A program made the position numbers and the translations under genes. Under the pieces are notes generated by a model, which saw nothing but the letters and a program-made list of their open reading frames with translations, made no database searches and was not told the origin of the DNA. Below, in pieces: positions 11,801 to 21,358 of a DNA stretch of 64,000 nt. Numbering within the stretch: the first letter of the stretch is position 1; each line of letters starts with the position of its first letter. The DNA comes from Dyella dinghuensis (GTDB lineage: Bacteria > Pseudomonadota > Gammaproteobacteria > Xanthomonadales > Rhodanobacteraceae), in NCBI RefSeq assembly GCF_003977615.1, contig NZ_RYZR01000007.1, positions 434,001 to 498,000 of the forward strand, read 5' to 3'.

Positions 11801-12162
11801 TTGCCGCCGCGTGCGGTCGACATATAACCCAGTGCCGTCGAGTAATCGCCCATCGCCAACGAACGATTGCCCAACGCGGTGCTGTAGTTGCCCAGTGCCG
11901 ACGCGAGCGAACCGCAGGCGAACGCGTCGCTCAGTGCAGAAGGCTGATTGGCGGGAGCAAACGAACCCGAACACACATCGGCGCGCGCAGACTTTGGCGC
12001 CAACGCCATAGCCAGCATGATGGCGGCAGAAATGCCGACGAGCCGAAGGCTGGAGCGTTGTTGTTTGCGGCTGTCGACGACAGCGTCGCTGCTGGCCAAT
12101 TCCGACGCCACCACGACAGCGCCTAGCGATGCGTTCCAGACTTTGCTGTAGATCCTGTTCAT
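5836..12162 (-). CDS. Giant YadA-like trimeric autotransporter adhesin
   Basis: Surface adhesin of 2,108 residues (type Vc secretion). It begins with an extended signal peptide region ([20 protein letters not shown]) and a hydrophobic segment ending KSARA. The passenger is a very long head of G-x-x-S-x-A-x-G left-handed parallel beta-roll repeats. About ten neck modules of the form [23 protein letters not shown] interrupt it, plus one divergent neck ([16 protein letters not shown]). A short coiled-coil/stalk precedes the YadA anchor (about the last 75 residues, ending VGVSFGW with a terminal aromatic). The ATG at 12162 follows GGAGG. A longer frame to 12216 was rejected because the ESPR starts here. 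Confidence 0.93.
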   Translation of the reverse strand: MNRIYSKVWNASLGAVVVASELASSDAVVDSRKQQRSSLRLVGISAAIMLAMALAPKSARADVCSGSFAPANQPSALSDAFACGSLASALGNYSTALGNRSLAMGDYSTALGYMSTARGGNSVAIGHDAFASGISSIALGQDSVASGDNSVALGNGSVADVDNVVSVGSAGNERRVTNVADGIDAHDAVNKSQLDTVASSVSDAQHYFKANGARDGSDDANATGTYATAAGAYSTANGSYSTATGVGAEADGSESLAQGSYAWAQGNSATALGTSSLASGDDTTAVGAESFAYGQNATAVGSLSFANGANSTALGTDSFALTRNAMALGYNAQALTAGSVALGANSVANRANAVSVGRVGQERQITNVAAGTLATDAVNKSQLDDLTNSVDDAAHYFAANGQGNDDAIASSDYGTAAGSGSFAMGDGASAFGSGANAIGNFSSAVGYGSAAIANNSVALGSNSVADRDNTVSVGTNGAERQITNVAAGTQATDAVNKSQLDGLASSVSDAQHYFKANGANDGSDDASATGSYATAAGAYSTATGDYSTATGFGAEADGIQSLAQGTYAWANGSGATALGADSFAYGDYTTAVGTNSFAWSNGSTAVGNEAFANGINATALGNDSYAQARNATALGYNAQALTLGSVAVGANSIANRANSVSVGRVGHERQVTNVAAGTQGTDAVNKSQLDDLASAVGDASHYFAANGQGNDDAIAAGQYSTAAGSGSFAMSDGASAFGSGANAIGQYSLASGYGSVALGDYSSAFGANSQTSGEGSAALGSGAIAQGDYAIATGYDASASGLGASAIGAKASAGIDATAVGYLSNASGVFSLASGIGAAATGNYSTAMGGAAFAIDPIEGTIWLGRTATASSDGSTALGSGAWATGDASTAAGMISTASGIQSTAYGSWAKAFGDGSTSIGSTAVANADMSSAIGEGSWADGVNSVALGANAYADRDNSVSVGSVGNERQITNVAAGTQDTDAVNKAQLDALDANHYFAANGQGNDDAIASGQYSTAAGSGSFAMGDGASAFGSGANAIGSFSSAIGYGSAAIANNSVALGANSVADRDNTVSIGSAGAERQITNVAAGTQATDAVNKSQLDGLAGSVNAASHYFAANGRGDGSDDAQADGRKAVASGANSYAQGDASIASGFGSYAYATNSIAIGTNTFAFGNSSVAIGNNSWATGNNSVAEGHNSYASGNASISIGAQSGAYAGGSVALGSQAEAQSNASTALGYAAQATSTNSVALGARSVSDRDDTVSVGSAGAERQITNVAAGTQATDAVNKSQLDAVTSSTSSASHYFAATGQGNDDAIAAGQNSTAAGSGSFAMSDGASAFGSGANAIGANSIAMGYSSTALSDSSAAIGNNAQANAQAAMAIGANTTANGTGSMALNGATVKDGGNFSMGLGQFATVGANAQNSVAMGTIASVGANASNGVAIGTSASVFGNTQNAIAIGTSAYATQNFATAIGGFATFDNGQPFGVNGQTLATGVGSVALGGNAIAAGDESVAVGIASRSPGSRSVAVGAGAGLNGITDSSVAIGTMSSVTGNNAVALGASSVADRDNTISVGSAGNERQVTNVAAGTQATDAVNKSQLDSVANAGAQTNRYFKANGKNDGTDDAKASGTQSVASGANAKATADGSVAMGASSTANGVQSAALGFNATAAGNASMALGANSMSMGYNSVALGNGSFADRDNSVSVGRVGGERQITNVAAGTQDTDAVNVAQLKQTGLVDANGNTLSAITYDAGSSQGSITFGGKSGTTLSNLAAGLNNNDAVNVSQYKSLASVIGGNVAMDANGMMGLPQFSIQGNMFNNVSSAFSALDGAMTGALNSINSLNGRVGSLETQVSSLGTSTPVPPANNNTTGTTTTLAASTTDTNTIAGTNAQVTGTASNATAVGAGSNVTASSGTAVGQGSQVTASNAVAIGAGSVADQANTVSVGSVGAERQITNVATGVNATDAANVGQVTAATQTAVTAANAYTDASSAETLSNANAYTDQKTAGLVSSDNFNAFRDQVNNQFHTVNTRLNRVGAMGTAMAGMAGAIAAAPGTDNRVSAAAGTYAGQAALAVGLAHRISDNGAVLIGGSISGGGESSGTVGVSFGW
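6270..11660 (-). repeat. Neck-module repeats inside the autotransporter gene
   Basis: About eleven copies of a DNA segment encoding the ERQ(I/V)[19 protein letters not shown] neck occur near 6270, 6820, 7000, 7380, 8290, 8870, 9200, 10090, 10660, 11020 and 11580. They are spaced 0.2-0.9 kb apart and are similar enough at base level to recombine. Confidence 0.85.
8131..10979 (-). repeat. Four near-identical head modules in the autotransporter gene
   Basis: Segments of about 135-140 bp at roughly 8131-8261, 9037-9177, 9928-10062 and 10844-10979 encode the same block. It runs from [13 protein letters not shown] to [11 protein letters not shown] and [13 protein letters not shown]. The copies differ mostly at third codon positions, which points to internal duplication with later drift or gene conversion. 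Confidence 0.85.
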
Positions 12163-12551
12163 GCTTGCTATTTCCTCCATGCGGATAAGGAATGCAGGAC
12201 GCGCACGGCAACGCATGCGTGCGTCGAGGCAATGGAAGCCGGAAAGGAGTTCCCCTCGATCCTGCTATTCGTGTATGGCCGCTGCCGATGGTCTGTTTGT
12301 GTCGAGCCTGGGCAGGTGGCGCATAGCGAGCATCACGATTCGCGGAAAGAACTGTCACGCACGGAAAACCACGAAAATTCACCTCTTTCACACTTACTCA
12401 CGTTTCCTCACACACGCGTCAGCGATGCCTGTCGCAGGAAACATGCGGCGTTGCAGCCTTACGAATGCGTATGGTGTGTGGATCGATGACGGGCGCATGG
12501 TCCGCACGTCCGGCGATGAAGTGCGGTGAATGACCGTAGCGAGGTGCGTTG
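12163..12551. other. 389-bp intergenic region upstream of the autotransporter gene
   Basis: It separates the autotransporter start (12162, minus) from the response-regulator stop (12552, minus). GGAGG at 12174-12178 (minus strand) is the autotransporter ribosome-binding site. I see no convincing gene, terminator or sigma-70 promoter. The adhesin promoter must lie here unless transcription reads through from the regulator. Confidence 0.5.
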
Positions 12552-13322
12552 TTATCCGACGGCCATTGTCGGCTTATGCCATGCGTCACCTGGCAGCATG
12601 TAGCCCTTGTTGCGCACGGTGAGCAGCGGCAGCATTTCCTTGGTCTGCGTATGCACTTTTCGGCGAAGCCGATGGATGATCATCTCGAGGCTATGCGGAT
12701 CGGAGTCGTAGCGGTTGTGGTTCAACGCCTGAATCAGGGATTCGCGCGATACCGGCTCGTCGCTTGCGCTCGTCAGCGTTGTCAGCACGCATTGCTCGAT
12801 AGCGGTAAGCGCAACGATCTTCCCGCGTGGCGATACGAGCCGCCACCCGTCGGCCTCCAATCGCCAACGAGGTGTGGGCGCTTGATCGGCAACCATGCCT
12901 TGCGGAAACGGTGCCATGCGGCGTGCAAGGCTGTGCAGCGCAGCGGCGAGTACGTCCAGGTCGATAGGTTTTATCAGGTAACCGTCGGCGCCGCTGTGCA
13001 AGGCCTGGATTTGATGTTGCCGATCCGTCGATCCGGTCAGCATGACGATGCCGATGTCGGACATCGTGCGCAGATGCCGCGCGACAGTAAGGCCGTCCTC
13101 ATCAGGAAGACCGATGTCCAGAACCACCATGTCGAATTGCTGCGACAACATATGGCGGTAAAGATCGGCCGCCGAGGCGGCGCCTTGTGTGCTGAACCCG
13201 TAGTCGCTCAGTGCGGGCAACAAAATTTCTTCGCGCAATGCGTCGTCGTCTTCGAGTACGGCGACGCGAATCGGTGGTGTAGACACGTATCCGGCCAAAT
13301 GCCGGTGACCCCTCATTGACAT
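12552..13322 (-). CDS. OmpR/PhoB-type two-component response regulator (orphan)
   Basis: 256 residues. The N-terminal receiver domain has acidic pocket residues Glu24-Asp25-Asp26, phosphoacceptor Asp69 in VVLDIGLPDEDG and Lys118 in GYLIKPID. A C-terminal winged-helix DNA-binding domain follows (about 155-245, with LTAIEQCVLTTL and VRNKGYML). No sensor kinase gene is adjacent. It lies immediately upstream of the adhesin gene on the same strand and is divergent from the M1 aminopeptidase. Control of the adhesin or protease is a guess from position only. ATG 13316 is an alternative start. Confidence 0.9.
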   Translation of the reverse strand: MSMRGHRHLAGYVSTPPIRVAVLEDDDALREEILLPALSDYGFSTQGAASAADLYRHMLSQQFDMVVLDIGLPDEDGLTVARHLRTMSDIGIVMLTGSTDRQHQIQALHSGADGYLIKPIDLDVLAAALHSLARRMAPFPQGMVADQAPTPRWRLEADGWRLVSPRGKIVALTAIEQCVLTTLTSASDEPVSRESLIQALNHNRYDSDPHSLEMIIHRLRRKVHTQTKEMLPLLTVRNKGYMLPGDAWHKPTMAVG

Positions 13323-13463
13323 GTCGCGCTCATCCCTTAGCTTTCCCTGGTACTAGCTTAGGGAGCGGGCGCCGCTTACATCAGAGGACTATGCCTTTTG
13401 GCACTGTGGCAGAGTACCTACACCGCCTAGCGTGAACGCTTTTCGTTGCCGTAGGAAGCCACC

Positions 13464-16142
13464 ATGCACCGTTTCGCTCGTCCATTTGCCTTGACCGTCC
13501 TTGCCATGTGTTGTGGCGCAGCATTAGCGTCCACGCCGGCCGATCAGGCGCCGCATGGGACGCTGCCGCGCTGGGCGGTGCCGGAGTCTTACCAGCTGTC
13601 GTTCAAGGTCGATCCGAAGCAGCAGGATTATTCGGGCACGACCACGATCAAGGTCGACTTGAAGCAAGCCGCCGATCATCTGTGGTTGGACGGACGCGAT
13701 CTGAATGTGAGCAAGGTGACGATCACCGACGCGAGCGGCACTGCGCATGATGGCAAATACGTGGCCGTCGCACCGAACGAAGGTGTGTCGCGCATCGATT
13801 TCGGCAGTACGCTGAAACCGCAGCAGCTCACGCTCACGATCGAATACACCGCACCGCTCAATCAGCAATTGCAGGGTCTGTACAAAGTCAGTCACGCCGG
13901 TGTGCCGTATGCGATGACGCAGATGGAACCGATCAGCGCGCGCTACGCGTTCCCCGGTTTCGACGAGCCCGGTTTCAAGACACCGTATGACATCAGCCTG
14001 ACCATTCCGTCGGATGTCACCGCTGTCGCCAATACCAAGCAGACGGGTGAAGCCGCTGCTGGCGCTGGTTGGAAGACGCTGACCTTCGCAAAAACGCAGC
14101 CGCTTCCTACCTATCTTGTGGCGTTCGCAGTCGGTCCGTGGGATATCGTCAATGGTCCCGATATTTCGCCCGATGATTACCGCACTGACGTGCTGCCGTT
14201 GCGTGGCATTGCTGCGCATGGCGAAGGCCATCGCATGCAGCATGTGCTGAGCGAAACGCCGAGCATCATCCACACGCTGGAAAACTACTACGGCTTCGGT
14301 TATCCGTTCGGCAAACTCGATCTGCTTGCCGCGCCGGATTTCTCGGCAGGTGCGATGGAGAATCCGGGCCTCGTTACATTCCGCGACTGGCTGTTGCTGC
14401 TCGATCCGGATTCGCCGGCGAAATACGTGCGCGGTTCGTTCAACGTCACAGCGCATGAGCTTGCGCACCAGTGGACCGGCGACACCGTCACGCTTGCCTG
14501 GTGGAACGACATCTGGCTCAACGAAGCGTTCGCGACGTGGATGCAGCAAAAAGTCACCATGAAGGTGCATCCGGAATACCGCGCCGACCTCGATCGCATT
14601 CACGGCGCCGAAGGTGCCATGCAGAACGACAGCCTGACGTCGGCACGCCAGATTCGCCAGCCGATCACGGGCAACGGCGATATCGAAACCGCATTCGACG
14701 GCATTACCTATCAGAAGGGTGCCGCCGTCATCGGCATGTTCGAAGGTTATGTCGGTGAAGACACTTTCCAGAAGGGCATGCGTGCATATATCCAGGCGCA
14801 CAAGTTCGGCAACGCCAAGGCGGATGATCTGGTCGGTGCGATCGCGACCGCTGCAAATCAGGGCGAAACGTTCAAGCACGCCTTCAACAGTTTCCTCGAC
14901 CAGTCCGGCGTGCCTTACGTGCAGGCACAGCTGGATCAGAAGAACGGCAAGACCATTCTTCACCTGACGCAGAGTCGTTACCTGCCGACCGGCAGCACCG
15001 GCAATGCGAATCGCGTCTGGGGTATTCCGGTTTGCGTGCGTTACGCCACGAGCGATGGCACCAAACAAAGCTGCGAGCTGCTCGACAAAGCCACCGCCAG
15101 CATGGTGCTTACTGATGCCAGCACGCCGACCTGGGTGATGCCCAACGCGAACGCACGCGGTTACTACCGCTTCAGCCTGAGCAAGAAAGACTGGGCCAAT
15201 CTCACGCAGCACGTTGCAGCGTTGAGCGACACCGAACAACTGGCTTACGCAGACAGCATCGATGCCGGTTTCCGTCACGGCGACTTGAATGCCGGCGACG
15301 TCATGACCGCATTGAAACCGCTCACCAGTGTGGCGACGCGCGAAGTGGCCGTGGCACCGCTGGAAACGATCGAGTGGATCTACAGCAACGAAGCGACGAC
15401 CGATGCGCAACGCGCCAAAGTCGAAGCATGGGTAAAAGACGCCTACCTGCCGCGCATGGAGCAGTTGGGTTATCAGCGCAAGTCCGGCGAACCGGAAGGC
15501 GATTCACTGCTGCGCAGTGCGCTGGCCGAAGTGCTTGCGCTCGACTTCAAGTTGCCGGAAGTGCGCACGGCGTTGCTCAAGCAGGGTGATGCAGCGCTGG
15601 CGAAGAAGGCCGATGGCCATCTCAATCTGACTGCTGCCGATCCCGATCTGCTTGGCGTAGCGCTGGCCGTTGCGGTGCAGGAACGTGGCGAACCGGCACT
15701 CGACGCGCTGATTGCCGAATTGCCGCAGACCACCGATCCGGCACTGCGCAACGCCATGCTGCAGGGCTTGAGTGCCACCGATACGCCTGCGCTCGCCGAC
15801 AAGGCCCGTGACTTTGCCTTGACCAAGCAGGTGAAAGTGGGCGAGATGGCCGCGATCCTGCGCGGTGGCCACGACACACCGGCGGCACGCGACGCGCTGT
15901 GGAACTGGTTCACCGGTCACTATGACCAGGTGATTGCGCGCACGGGCAGCTTCGCTGGCGGACGTCTGCCTTCGCTCGTCGGCGGCGACGGTTGCTCGAA
16001 GGCGGAAGCGGATCGTCTGCAGGCCTACTTCGAGCCGCGCCTGAAGGACGTGACCGGTGCCGATCGCGGTCTGGCGCAAACCCGCGAGCAGACGCTGCTG
16101 TGCACGGCGCTGAAAGCCAAGCAGGATCCTTCGAAGATCTAA
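13464..16142 (+). CDS. M1-family zinc aminopeptidase, exported
   Basis: 892 residues. A Sec signal peptide (about 1-22, ending GAALA) implies export to the periplasm. The M1 hallmarks are complete: exopeptidase motif GAMEN at 296-300; zinc site His331-Glu332-x-x-His335 (HELAH) with third ligand Glu354 in WLNEAF, giving the H-E-x2-H-x18-E spacing. A C-terminal ERAP1-like helical domain occupies roughly residues 560-880. It removes N-terminal amino acids from peptides. AGGA at about 13452 precedes the ATG. A strong terminator follows. Confidence 0.94.
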   Translation: MHRFARPFALTVLAMCCGAALASTPADQAPHGTLPRWAVPESYQLSFKVDPKQQDYSGTTTIKVDLKQAADHLWLDGRDLNVSKVTITDASGTAHDGKYVAVAPNEGVSRIDFGSTLKPQQLTLTIEYTAPLNQQLQGLYKVSHAGVPYAMTQMEPISARYAFPGFDEPGFKTPYDISLTIPSDVTAVANTKQTGEAAAGAGWKTLTFAKTQPLPTYLVAFAVGPWDIVNGPDISPDDYRTDVLPLRGIAAHGEGHRMQHVLSETPSIIHTLENYYGFGYPFGKLDLLAAPDFSAGAMENPGLVTFRDWLLLLDPDSPAKYVRGSFNVTAHELAHQWTGDTVTLAWWNDIWLNEAFATWMQQKVTMKVHPEYRADLDRIHGAEGAMQNDSLTSARQIRQPITGNGDIETAFDGITYQKGAAVIGMFEGYVGEDTFQKGMRAYIQAHKFGNAKADDLVGAIATAANQGETFKHAFNSFLDQSGVPYVQAQLDQKNGKTILHLTQSRYLPTGSTGNANRVWGIPVCVRYATSDGTKQSCELLDKATASMVLTDASTPTWVMPNANARGYYRFSLSKKDWANLTQHVAALSDTEQLAYADSIDAGFRHGDLNAGDVMTALKPLTSVATREVAVAPLETIEWIYSNEATTDAQRAKVEAWVKDAYLPRMEQLGYQRKSGEPEGDSLLRSALAEVLALDFKLPEVRTALLKQGDAALAKKADGHLNLTAADPDLLGVALAVAVQERGEPALDALIAELPQTTDPALRNAMLQGLSATDTPALADKARDFALTKQVKVGEMAAILRGGHDTPAARDALWNWFTGHYDQVIARTGSFAGGRLPSLVGGDGCSKAEADRLQAYFEPRLKDVTGADRGLAQTREQTLLCTALKAKQDPSKI

Positions 16143-16167
16143 GCCTAAGCATCTCTTATCGACAGCT

Positions 16168-16198
16168 GCCGGGTAGTGCGAACTACCCGGCTTTTTTT
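16168..16198 (+). terminator. Rho-independent terminator after the M1 aminopeptidase gene
   Basis: A perfect 10-bp stem (GCCGGGTAGT at 16168-16177 with ACTACCCGGC at 16182-16191), a 4-base loop and seven T residues at 16192-16198. Confidence 0.92.
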
Positions 16199-16286
16199 GT
16201 GTCCGCCGCAGCCTGGAAAGGGCCGGCCTTTCCGCGCCATCGATTCCCTCTAAACTGGCTCGAACGCCACCGAGGGGGAGAGCCGC

Positions 16287-19200
16287 ATGCGTCGATGGAT
16301 AGGGATGTTCGGTCTGCTGTGGATGGTCGCTCCGTTATTTGCGCAGGAGATTCCGCCTGCGTTGCACGATTGGCAGGATTGGGTGCTGCACGATGTGCCC
16401 GAGCATGCCTGTCCGTTCCTGGCCAATCGCACGCCGGGTGTCGGCAATTACCAATGCATCTGGCCGGGCCGTCTTGGTCTGGAAGCCAACAAAGATGGCG
16501 GTCGCTTCAGCCTGAGCGTGCACGTCGATGCGGCAGGCTGGGTGAGTGTGCCGGGCGATGAACATAGCTGGCCGCAGCAAGTCTCCGTCAATGACAAAGC
16601 CGTGCCCGTGCTGTCGCAGCAAGGCCATCCCGCGTTATGGCTGGAGCCTGGCGATTACACCGTGCGTGGCGTGCTGCCGTGGGAGGCGCGCCCGGCGCGT
16701 TTGAGTGTGCCCAACAGCATCGGGCTGGTGTCGCTCAGCCTCGACGGGCAGCCGGTCGATCGCGTCGAACGAAACGGCGACCAGCTCACGCTTGGCGAAG
16801 CCGCTGCGGCGCAACGTCAGGCCGATGCGCTTTCCGTGCGCGTCTACCGGCATCTTTCCGATGGCATGCCGGCCATGCTCGATACGCAATTGCAGTTGAA
16901 TGTCACCGGCAGCTCCCGCGAGCTGGTGCTTGGGCCTGCATTGCCGAAAGGATTTGTCGCCACCGCGCTCACCAGCGATTTGCCCGCGCAACTGGACAGC
17001 GATGGACGGCTGCGCGTGCAGTTGCGCCCGGGCTCCTGGACGTTGCAGCTCGCCGCACGCGGTGTCGATACCTTGCAACAGGTAACGCTTACGCTGCCGC
17101 CCGAGCCGTGGCCGCGTCAGGAAATCTGGAGCTATTCGGATGATCCCGGGCTGCGCAGTACGCACGTCGATGGCCACGCTACCGATGCCGCACAAGCGGA
17201 TGTGCCGGAAGACTGGACCAGCTTGCCAGCCTATGCCCTCGATGCCGGCAACGGCCTGACGGTGGAGCAGGGCACGCGCGGCAATGAAGGTGGTGCGGCA
17301 GACCACCTTCAGTTGCAGCGTGACATGTGGGTGGATTTCGATGGCGAAGGCTTAAGCATCAGCGATCATCTGACCGGCAAGCTGCAGCGTACGCAGCGGC
17401 TTGATGTGGACAGCCCCTGGCAGTTGCAGCGCGTATCGCAAGGCGACGATCCACTGCTCGTTACGCAAACCGGCAACGGCCGCAGTGGCGTGGAATTGCG
17501 CGGGACGGATCTGGACCTGCAGGCGGGGTTGCGTATTGCCGATCGCAGCGGCGCGTTGCCTAGCACGGGATGGCAGGCATCGCTGGAAAGCATCGATGCG
17601 ACGTTGCATCTTCCTTACGGCTATCGGCTGATCGGCGCGAGCGGTGTCGATCGTTCGCCGGATTCATGGATCGCGCAATGGAGTTTGCTGGATCTGTTTG
17701 TCGTTGCGTTGATTGCACTGCTGGCGGGACGTTTGTTGGGATGGCGCTGGGCACTCGTTGCGATTGTTTTCCTCGCGCTCTCGCAACATGAGGGTGGAGC
17801 GCCGCGCTGGACGCTGGGTTTGGCGCTTGCGTTCGCGCTGTTGAAAAAGGCGTTGCCGCAAGGCCGACTGGAACGTGCGGCGCACCTCGCTGCCGGAACT
17901 GCGCTGGCATTGGCCGTGCTGTGGACGTTGCCCTTTGCATTGACGCAATTGCAGAGCGCTTTGCATCCGCAATTGGAAGCGCGTGGTGGTGCAACGCTTC
18001 TCGATCAAGTACAAGCCGTCAAGCCAATGCGAGCCGACAAGGTGGTCGAAAACAGGGCATATAGGCAGGCGCCTCCATCGCCTCCCGCTGTAGAGGAACA
18101 AGCCGCTTACGCGCCCGCCCCAGCACCTGCTGCGCCAGCTCCCCGTGTCCAGGAATCATCGTCGAGTGTCGTAGCCAGTGGAGGCGCTCCGAAACTCTTT
18201 TCTGTGGCTGTTACGGGTAGCCAGATTACCGGTGCGATGTATGCCGACGAGACGGACAACCACAGCGTGATTCAAGCAGGTGCCGGCGAACCGGCGTGGG
18301 ATGTGGACAACAACTATCGGCTCGGTTGGTCGGGCCCGGTTACGCCGCAACAAACCATGCGGCTGGTGATTGCGCCCGCGTGGCTGGTGCGTTGGTTGCG
18401 CGTGATCATGCTGGGCTTACTGGTCGTGTTGCTCGCGCGCATGGTCCAAATCCTGATCAAACCGTTGTATCCATCCTGGCGTAGCTGGTGGCCGGCCCGC
18501 GCCACCGCGGCGTTGCTGATCGTGGTGTGCTTGCCGCACATGGCCCACGCACAGTCGACACCGAACCAAAATGTGTTGAATCAACTGCAGGCGCGACTGA
18601 CCGAAGCGCCCAAATGCGCGCCCGATTGTGCCGTCGTTGCAGCTGCAACGGTGCAGGCCAAAGACGATCAGGTCACGCTCGATATGGAAGTGCACGTAGG
18701 TGCGCCGGTCGCATTGCCGATGCCGCAAACGGATGGCGGTATGCAGCTGGTCGGCGTGAGTGTGGATAACAACGCCAATGCCTCGATCGGCAGAAACGAA
18801 GAACAGCTTGTGGTGCGGCTTGTCCCGGGTATCCATCATGTTGATCTGAGTTATCGCGTCAAACCAGTCGACAGCACGACGTTGAACTTCACCTTGCATC
18901 CGCAGTGGATATCGTTCAGCGGACAAGGCTGGTCGCTCGATGGGGTCGACGCCGGGCGCATGCTCGGCGACAGCGTTACGTTCAATCGTCTCAAGGTGGC
19001 CGAGGATGGCAAGCAGGCACCTTTGCCGCAACAGACGTTTCCGCCTTATGTGCGCGTCACGCGTGACCTGGGTCTCGGTGTTGACTGGATGGTCGTCAAT
19101 ACGGTCGAGCGCATCGCACCGAGCGACGGCGGGTTCACGCTAGACGTGCCGTTGCTTCCCGGCGAACATCCGCTGGGTGACAACGCACGTGTACAGAATG

Positions 19201-20426
19201 GCCGTATCAGCGTCACATTCAATGCGGGACAAAACAGCGTCACGTGGACCAGCCGGCTTGATCAAGTCGAAAGCTTGCAACTGAAGGCCCCGCAGCTCGA
19301 TGAGCGCGCGGAGATATGGCAATTGCACGCCGGCAAGATATGGCATGTCGAGACAAACGGCGTGCCGCTCAGCGGTAGCAGCGATGGCTTGCGTTTTGAG
19401 CCGCTGCCGGGTGAAACGTTGTCGCTTGCCATAACGCGTCCCAAACCGATGGAAGGCGACAGCCTTGCGTTTGATGACGTGAGTGCAAGCAGCAGCGTTG
19501 GTGATCGTGCGACCGAGACGTCGCTTGAACTGGTGGCACGCAGTACACGCGGCGGCGAGCATGCCATCGCGTTGCCGCCAGACGCGGAACTGCTGGATGC
19601 CATGCGCGACAACGTTTCCCTCAGCATTGCCGTCAAGGATGGCAAACTCAGCTTGCCGCTATTGCCCGGCAAACATAACTACGTGCTCCATGTACGCGAG
19701 CCACGCGGCGCGAGCCTGCGTTCGATCACGCCCGCCTACGCCTTTGCCGCACCTTCGGCCAATATCTCCCTGGAGCTGAAATTGCCGGAAGATCGCTGGG
19801 TGCTCTGGACCTGGGGGCCACGCATGGGACCCGCCGTGCTGTATTGGGCGCAATTGATTGTGCTATTGCTGGCCGCTTGGCTTTTGTCCCGCTATGCACC
19901 GACACCGCTGCGCTTGCGCCATTGGTTGCTGCTCGGTTTGGGTTTTTCCGCCTTCGCGTGGAGTGCGTTTGCGTTTGTCGTGGTGTGGTTGATTCTGCTT
20001 GGCCTGCGCGCACGCTACGAAGCATCATGGACCAAGTTGGGCAATCGCCGCTTCAATCTTTTGCAAGCAGGTCTCGCGGTCGTGACCGCGCTTGCGCTAT
20101 GCATGCTCGTGTCGGCAGTACCTACGGGACTGTTGGGGCTGCCAGACATGCATGTCACTGGGAACAATTCCACCGCATGGGATTTGAGCTGGTTCGCCGA
20201 CCAGGCCAAGGATGCGCTGCCGGAAGCGGGCGTGTTCAGCGTATCGCTCTGGTTCTATAAGATCGCCATGTTGGCGTGGGCATTGTGGCTGGCCAACGCA
20301 CTGATCGGCTGGTTACGCTGGGGCTTCGACGCGTGGACGCGCGGCGGGTATTGGCGCAGGCCCGAACCGAAGTCTGTGGCACCGGCAAAACCTGCGTCGA
20401 ACGAGAGCACATTGGGTGATGCCTAA
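16287..20426 (+). CDS. Large exported/membrane protein of unknown function (1,379 aa)
   Basis: I do not recognise a named family. Visible architecture: signal peptide (1-19, ending PLFAQ); a periplasmic beta-rich region to about 460; four hydrophobic segments at about 465-555; an Ala/Pro-rich linker at about 600-640; a membrane segment near 700-720; then a second signal-like stretch (about 737-757, ending HMAHAQS) before another beta-rich region; and four or five C-terminal membrane segments (about 1179-1345). Each periplasmic half begins with a Cys pair (HACPF...QCIW, and KCAPDCAVV). GGGGGAG precedes the ATG. The stop overlaps the start of prmC, so translation of the two is probably coupled. 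Confidence 0.85.
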   Translation: MRRWIGMFGLLWMVAPLFAQEIPPALHDWQDWVLHDVPEHACPFLANRTPGVGNYQCIWPGRLGLEANKDGGRFSLSVHVDAAGWVSVPGDEHSWPQQVSVNDKAVPVLSQQGHPALWLEPGDYTVRGVLPWEARPARLSVPNSIGLVSLSLDGQPVDRVERNGDQLTLGEAAAAQRQADALSVRVYRHLSDGMPAMLDTQLQLNVTGSSRELVLGPALPKGFVATALTSDLPAQLDSDGRLRVQLRPGSWTLQLAARGVDTLQQVTLTLPPEPWPRQEIWSYSDDPGLRSTHVDGHATDAAQADVPEDWTSLPAYALDAGNGLTVEQGTRGNEGGAADHLQLQRDMWVDFDGEGLSISDHLTGKLQRTQRLDVDSPWQLQRVSQGDDPLLVTQTGNGRSGVELRGTDLDLQAGLRIADRSGALPSTGWQASLESIDATLHLPYGYRLIGASGVDRSPDSWIAQWSLLDLFVVALIALLAGRLLGWRWALVAIVFLALSQHEGGAPRWTLGLALAFALLKKALPQGRLERAAHLAAGTALALAVLWTLPFALTQLQSALHPQLEARGGATLLDQVQAVKPMRADKVVENRAYRQAPPSPPAVEEQAAYAPAPAPAAPAPRVQESSSSVVASGGAPKLFSVAVTGSQITGAMYADETDNHSVIQAGAGEPAWDVDNNYRLGWSGPVTPQQTMRLVIAPAWLVRWLRVIMLGLLVVLLARMVQILIKPLYPSWRSWWPARATAALLIVVCLPHMAHAQSTPNQNVLNQLQARLTEAPKCAPDCAVVAAATVQAKDDQVTLDMEVHVGAPVALPMPQTDGGMQLVGVSVDNNANASIGRNEEQLVVRLVPGIHHVDLSYRVKPVDSTTLNFTLHPQWISFSGQGWSLDGVDAGRMLGDSVTFNRLKVAEDGKQAPLPQQTFPPYVRVTRDLGLGVDWMVVNTVERIAPSDGGFTLDVPLLPGEHPLGDNARVQNGRISVTFNAGQNSVTWTSRLDQVESLQLKAPQLDERAEIWQLHAGKIWHVETNGVPLSGSSDGLRFEPLPGETLSLAITRPKPMEGDSLAFDDVSASSSVGDRATETSLELVARSTRGGEHAIALPPDAELLDAMRDNVSLSIAVKDGKLSLPLLPGKHNYVLHVREPRGASLRSITPAYAFAAPSANISLELKLPEDRWVLWTWGPRMGPAVLYWAQLIVLLLAAWLLSRYAPTPLRLRHWLLLGLGFSAFAWSAFAFVVVWLILLGLRARYEASWTKLGNRRFNLLQAGLAVVTALALCMLVSAVPTGLLGLPDMHVTGNNSTAWDLSWFADQAKDALPEAGVFSVSLWFYKIAMLAWALWLANALIGWLRWGFDAWTRGGYWRRPEPKSVAPAKPASNESTLGDA

Positions 20427-21246
20427 GGTACGTGAAGCATTGATGGTGGCCACACAGCAGCTCGGCGATCGCGTCGACGCCGAGGTGCTGCTGGTCCATG
20501 CGCTGAAGAAACCTCGCAGTTGGTTGATCGCTCATGCCGACGACGCTCTTTCGGTGGCGGATGCGTCGGCGTACAACGCGCTCGTCGAAAGGCGCGCGAA
20601 CGGTGAACCCGTTGCGTACATCACAGGGCAGCGGGGTTTCTGGTCGCTGGACCTTGAAGTAACGCCAGCGACATTGATCCCGCGGCCGGAAACAGAATTA
20701 CTTGTTGAACTGGCGCTCGAGCGCTTGCCACCTGACGAACCAGCACGTGTTCTCGATCTCGGTACGGGGAGCGGCGCCATTGCATTGGCGATAGCCAGCG
20801 AGCGACCTCAAGTTCAGGTCACAGCAACAGATGCAAGTCAGGATGCACTTGTCGTGGCGCAACGCAATGCGCGTCGCCACAACATCGCGAACACAGACTT
20901 TCTGCATGGTGATTGGTACGCGCCGTTAAACGAGCAGCGCTTCGACGTTATCGTTTCCAATCCCCCCTATATAGAGAACGACGATCCGCACCTAAAGCAA
21001 GGGGATCTGCGTTACGAACCCATCAGTGCATTGGCGTCAGGTGTGGATGGGCTTGACGATATTCGGCGCATCGCACGCGAAGCGCCTGCGCATCTTGCAC
21101 AAGGTGGCTGGCTGATGTTCGAGCACGGCTGGAATCAAGGTCACGCTGCGCGCTTGTTGTTGGGCGGCTTAGGTTTTGTCGACGTCTTCACGGCGCAGGA
21201 TATGGAGCAACGCGATCGGGTGACTGCGGGCAAATTTATTAGTTAG
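20419..21246 (+). CDS. prmC: Peptide chain release factor N5-glutamine methyltransferase PrmC (HemK)
   Basis: Methylates the GGQ glutamine of release factors RF1 and RF2 using S-adenosylmethionine. The protein has about 275 residues. An N-terminal helical domain is followed by a class I methyltransferase fold, with SAM motif DLGTGSG at about 113-119 and the substrate-glutamine motif NPPY at about 181-184 in [15 protein letters not shown] 20419 is preceded in frame by GTG 20416, and either may be used. The start lies inside the last codons of the upstream gene (stop 20424-20426). Confidence 0.95.
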   Translation: MPKVREALMVATQQLGDRVDAEVLLVHALKKPRSWLIAHADDALSVADASAYNALVERRANGEPVAYITGQRGFWSLDLEVTPATLIPRPETELLVELALERLPPDEPARVLDLGTGSGAIALAIASERPQVQVTATDASQDALVVAQRNARRHNIANTDFLHGDWYAPLNEQRFDVIVSNPPYIENDDPHLKQGDLRYEPISALASGVDGLDDIRRIAREAPAHLAQGGWLMFEHGWNQGHAARLLLGGLGFVDVFTAQDMEQRDRVTAGKFIS

Positions 21247-21324
21247 CGCGTTAGCATTTTTGATGCAGCTGTCAGCACCCGGAACAGTAGGCGTGCCCGT
21301 CAACGTGCCATTCTTATGCGAATA

Positions 21325-21353
21325 CGAAGCTCCTCTCATCAAGAGGAGCTTCG
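21325..21353. terminator. Perfect hairpin between convergent prmC and the RND exporter gene
   Basis: A 12-bp stem (CGAAGCTCCTCT at 21325-21336 with AGAGGAGCTTCG at 21342-21353) and a 5-base CATCA loop. No long T tract follows on either strand, so termination strength is uncertain, but the location between two stops suits a shared terminator. Confidence 0.65.
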
Positions 21354-21358
21354 TTGCA

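Noticed and set aside
5791-12126. Long plus-strand open frames opposite the autotransporter (for example 5791-6801, 8578-9729, 10009-10665)
   Set aside because: They mirror the low-complexity GC-rich repeats of the real gene, lack ribosome-binding sites and have no recognisable domains.
13380-13440. Possible sigma-54 promoter (TTGGCACTGTGGCAGA) before the aminopeptidase gene
   Set aside because: The spacing and the -12 GC element do not fit the sigma-54 consensus.
13524-15410. 628-codon minus-strand frame inside the M1 aminopeptidase gene
   Set aside because: The plus-strand gene has full catalytic motifs; the antisense product has no family features.
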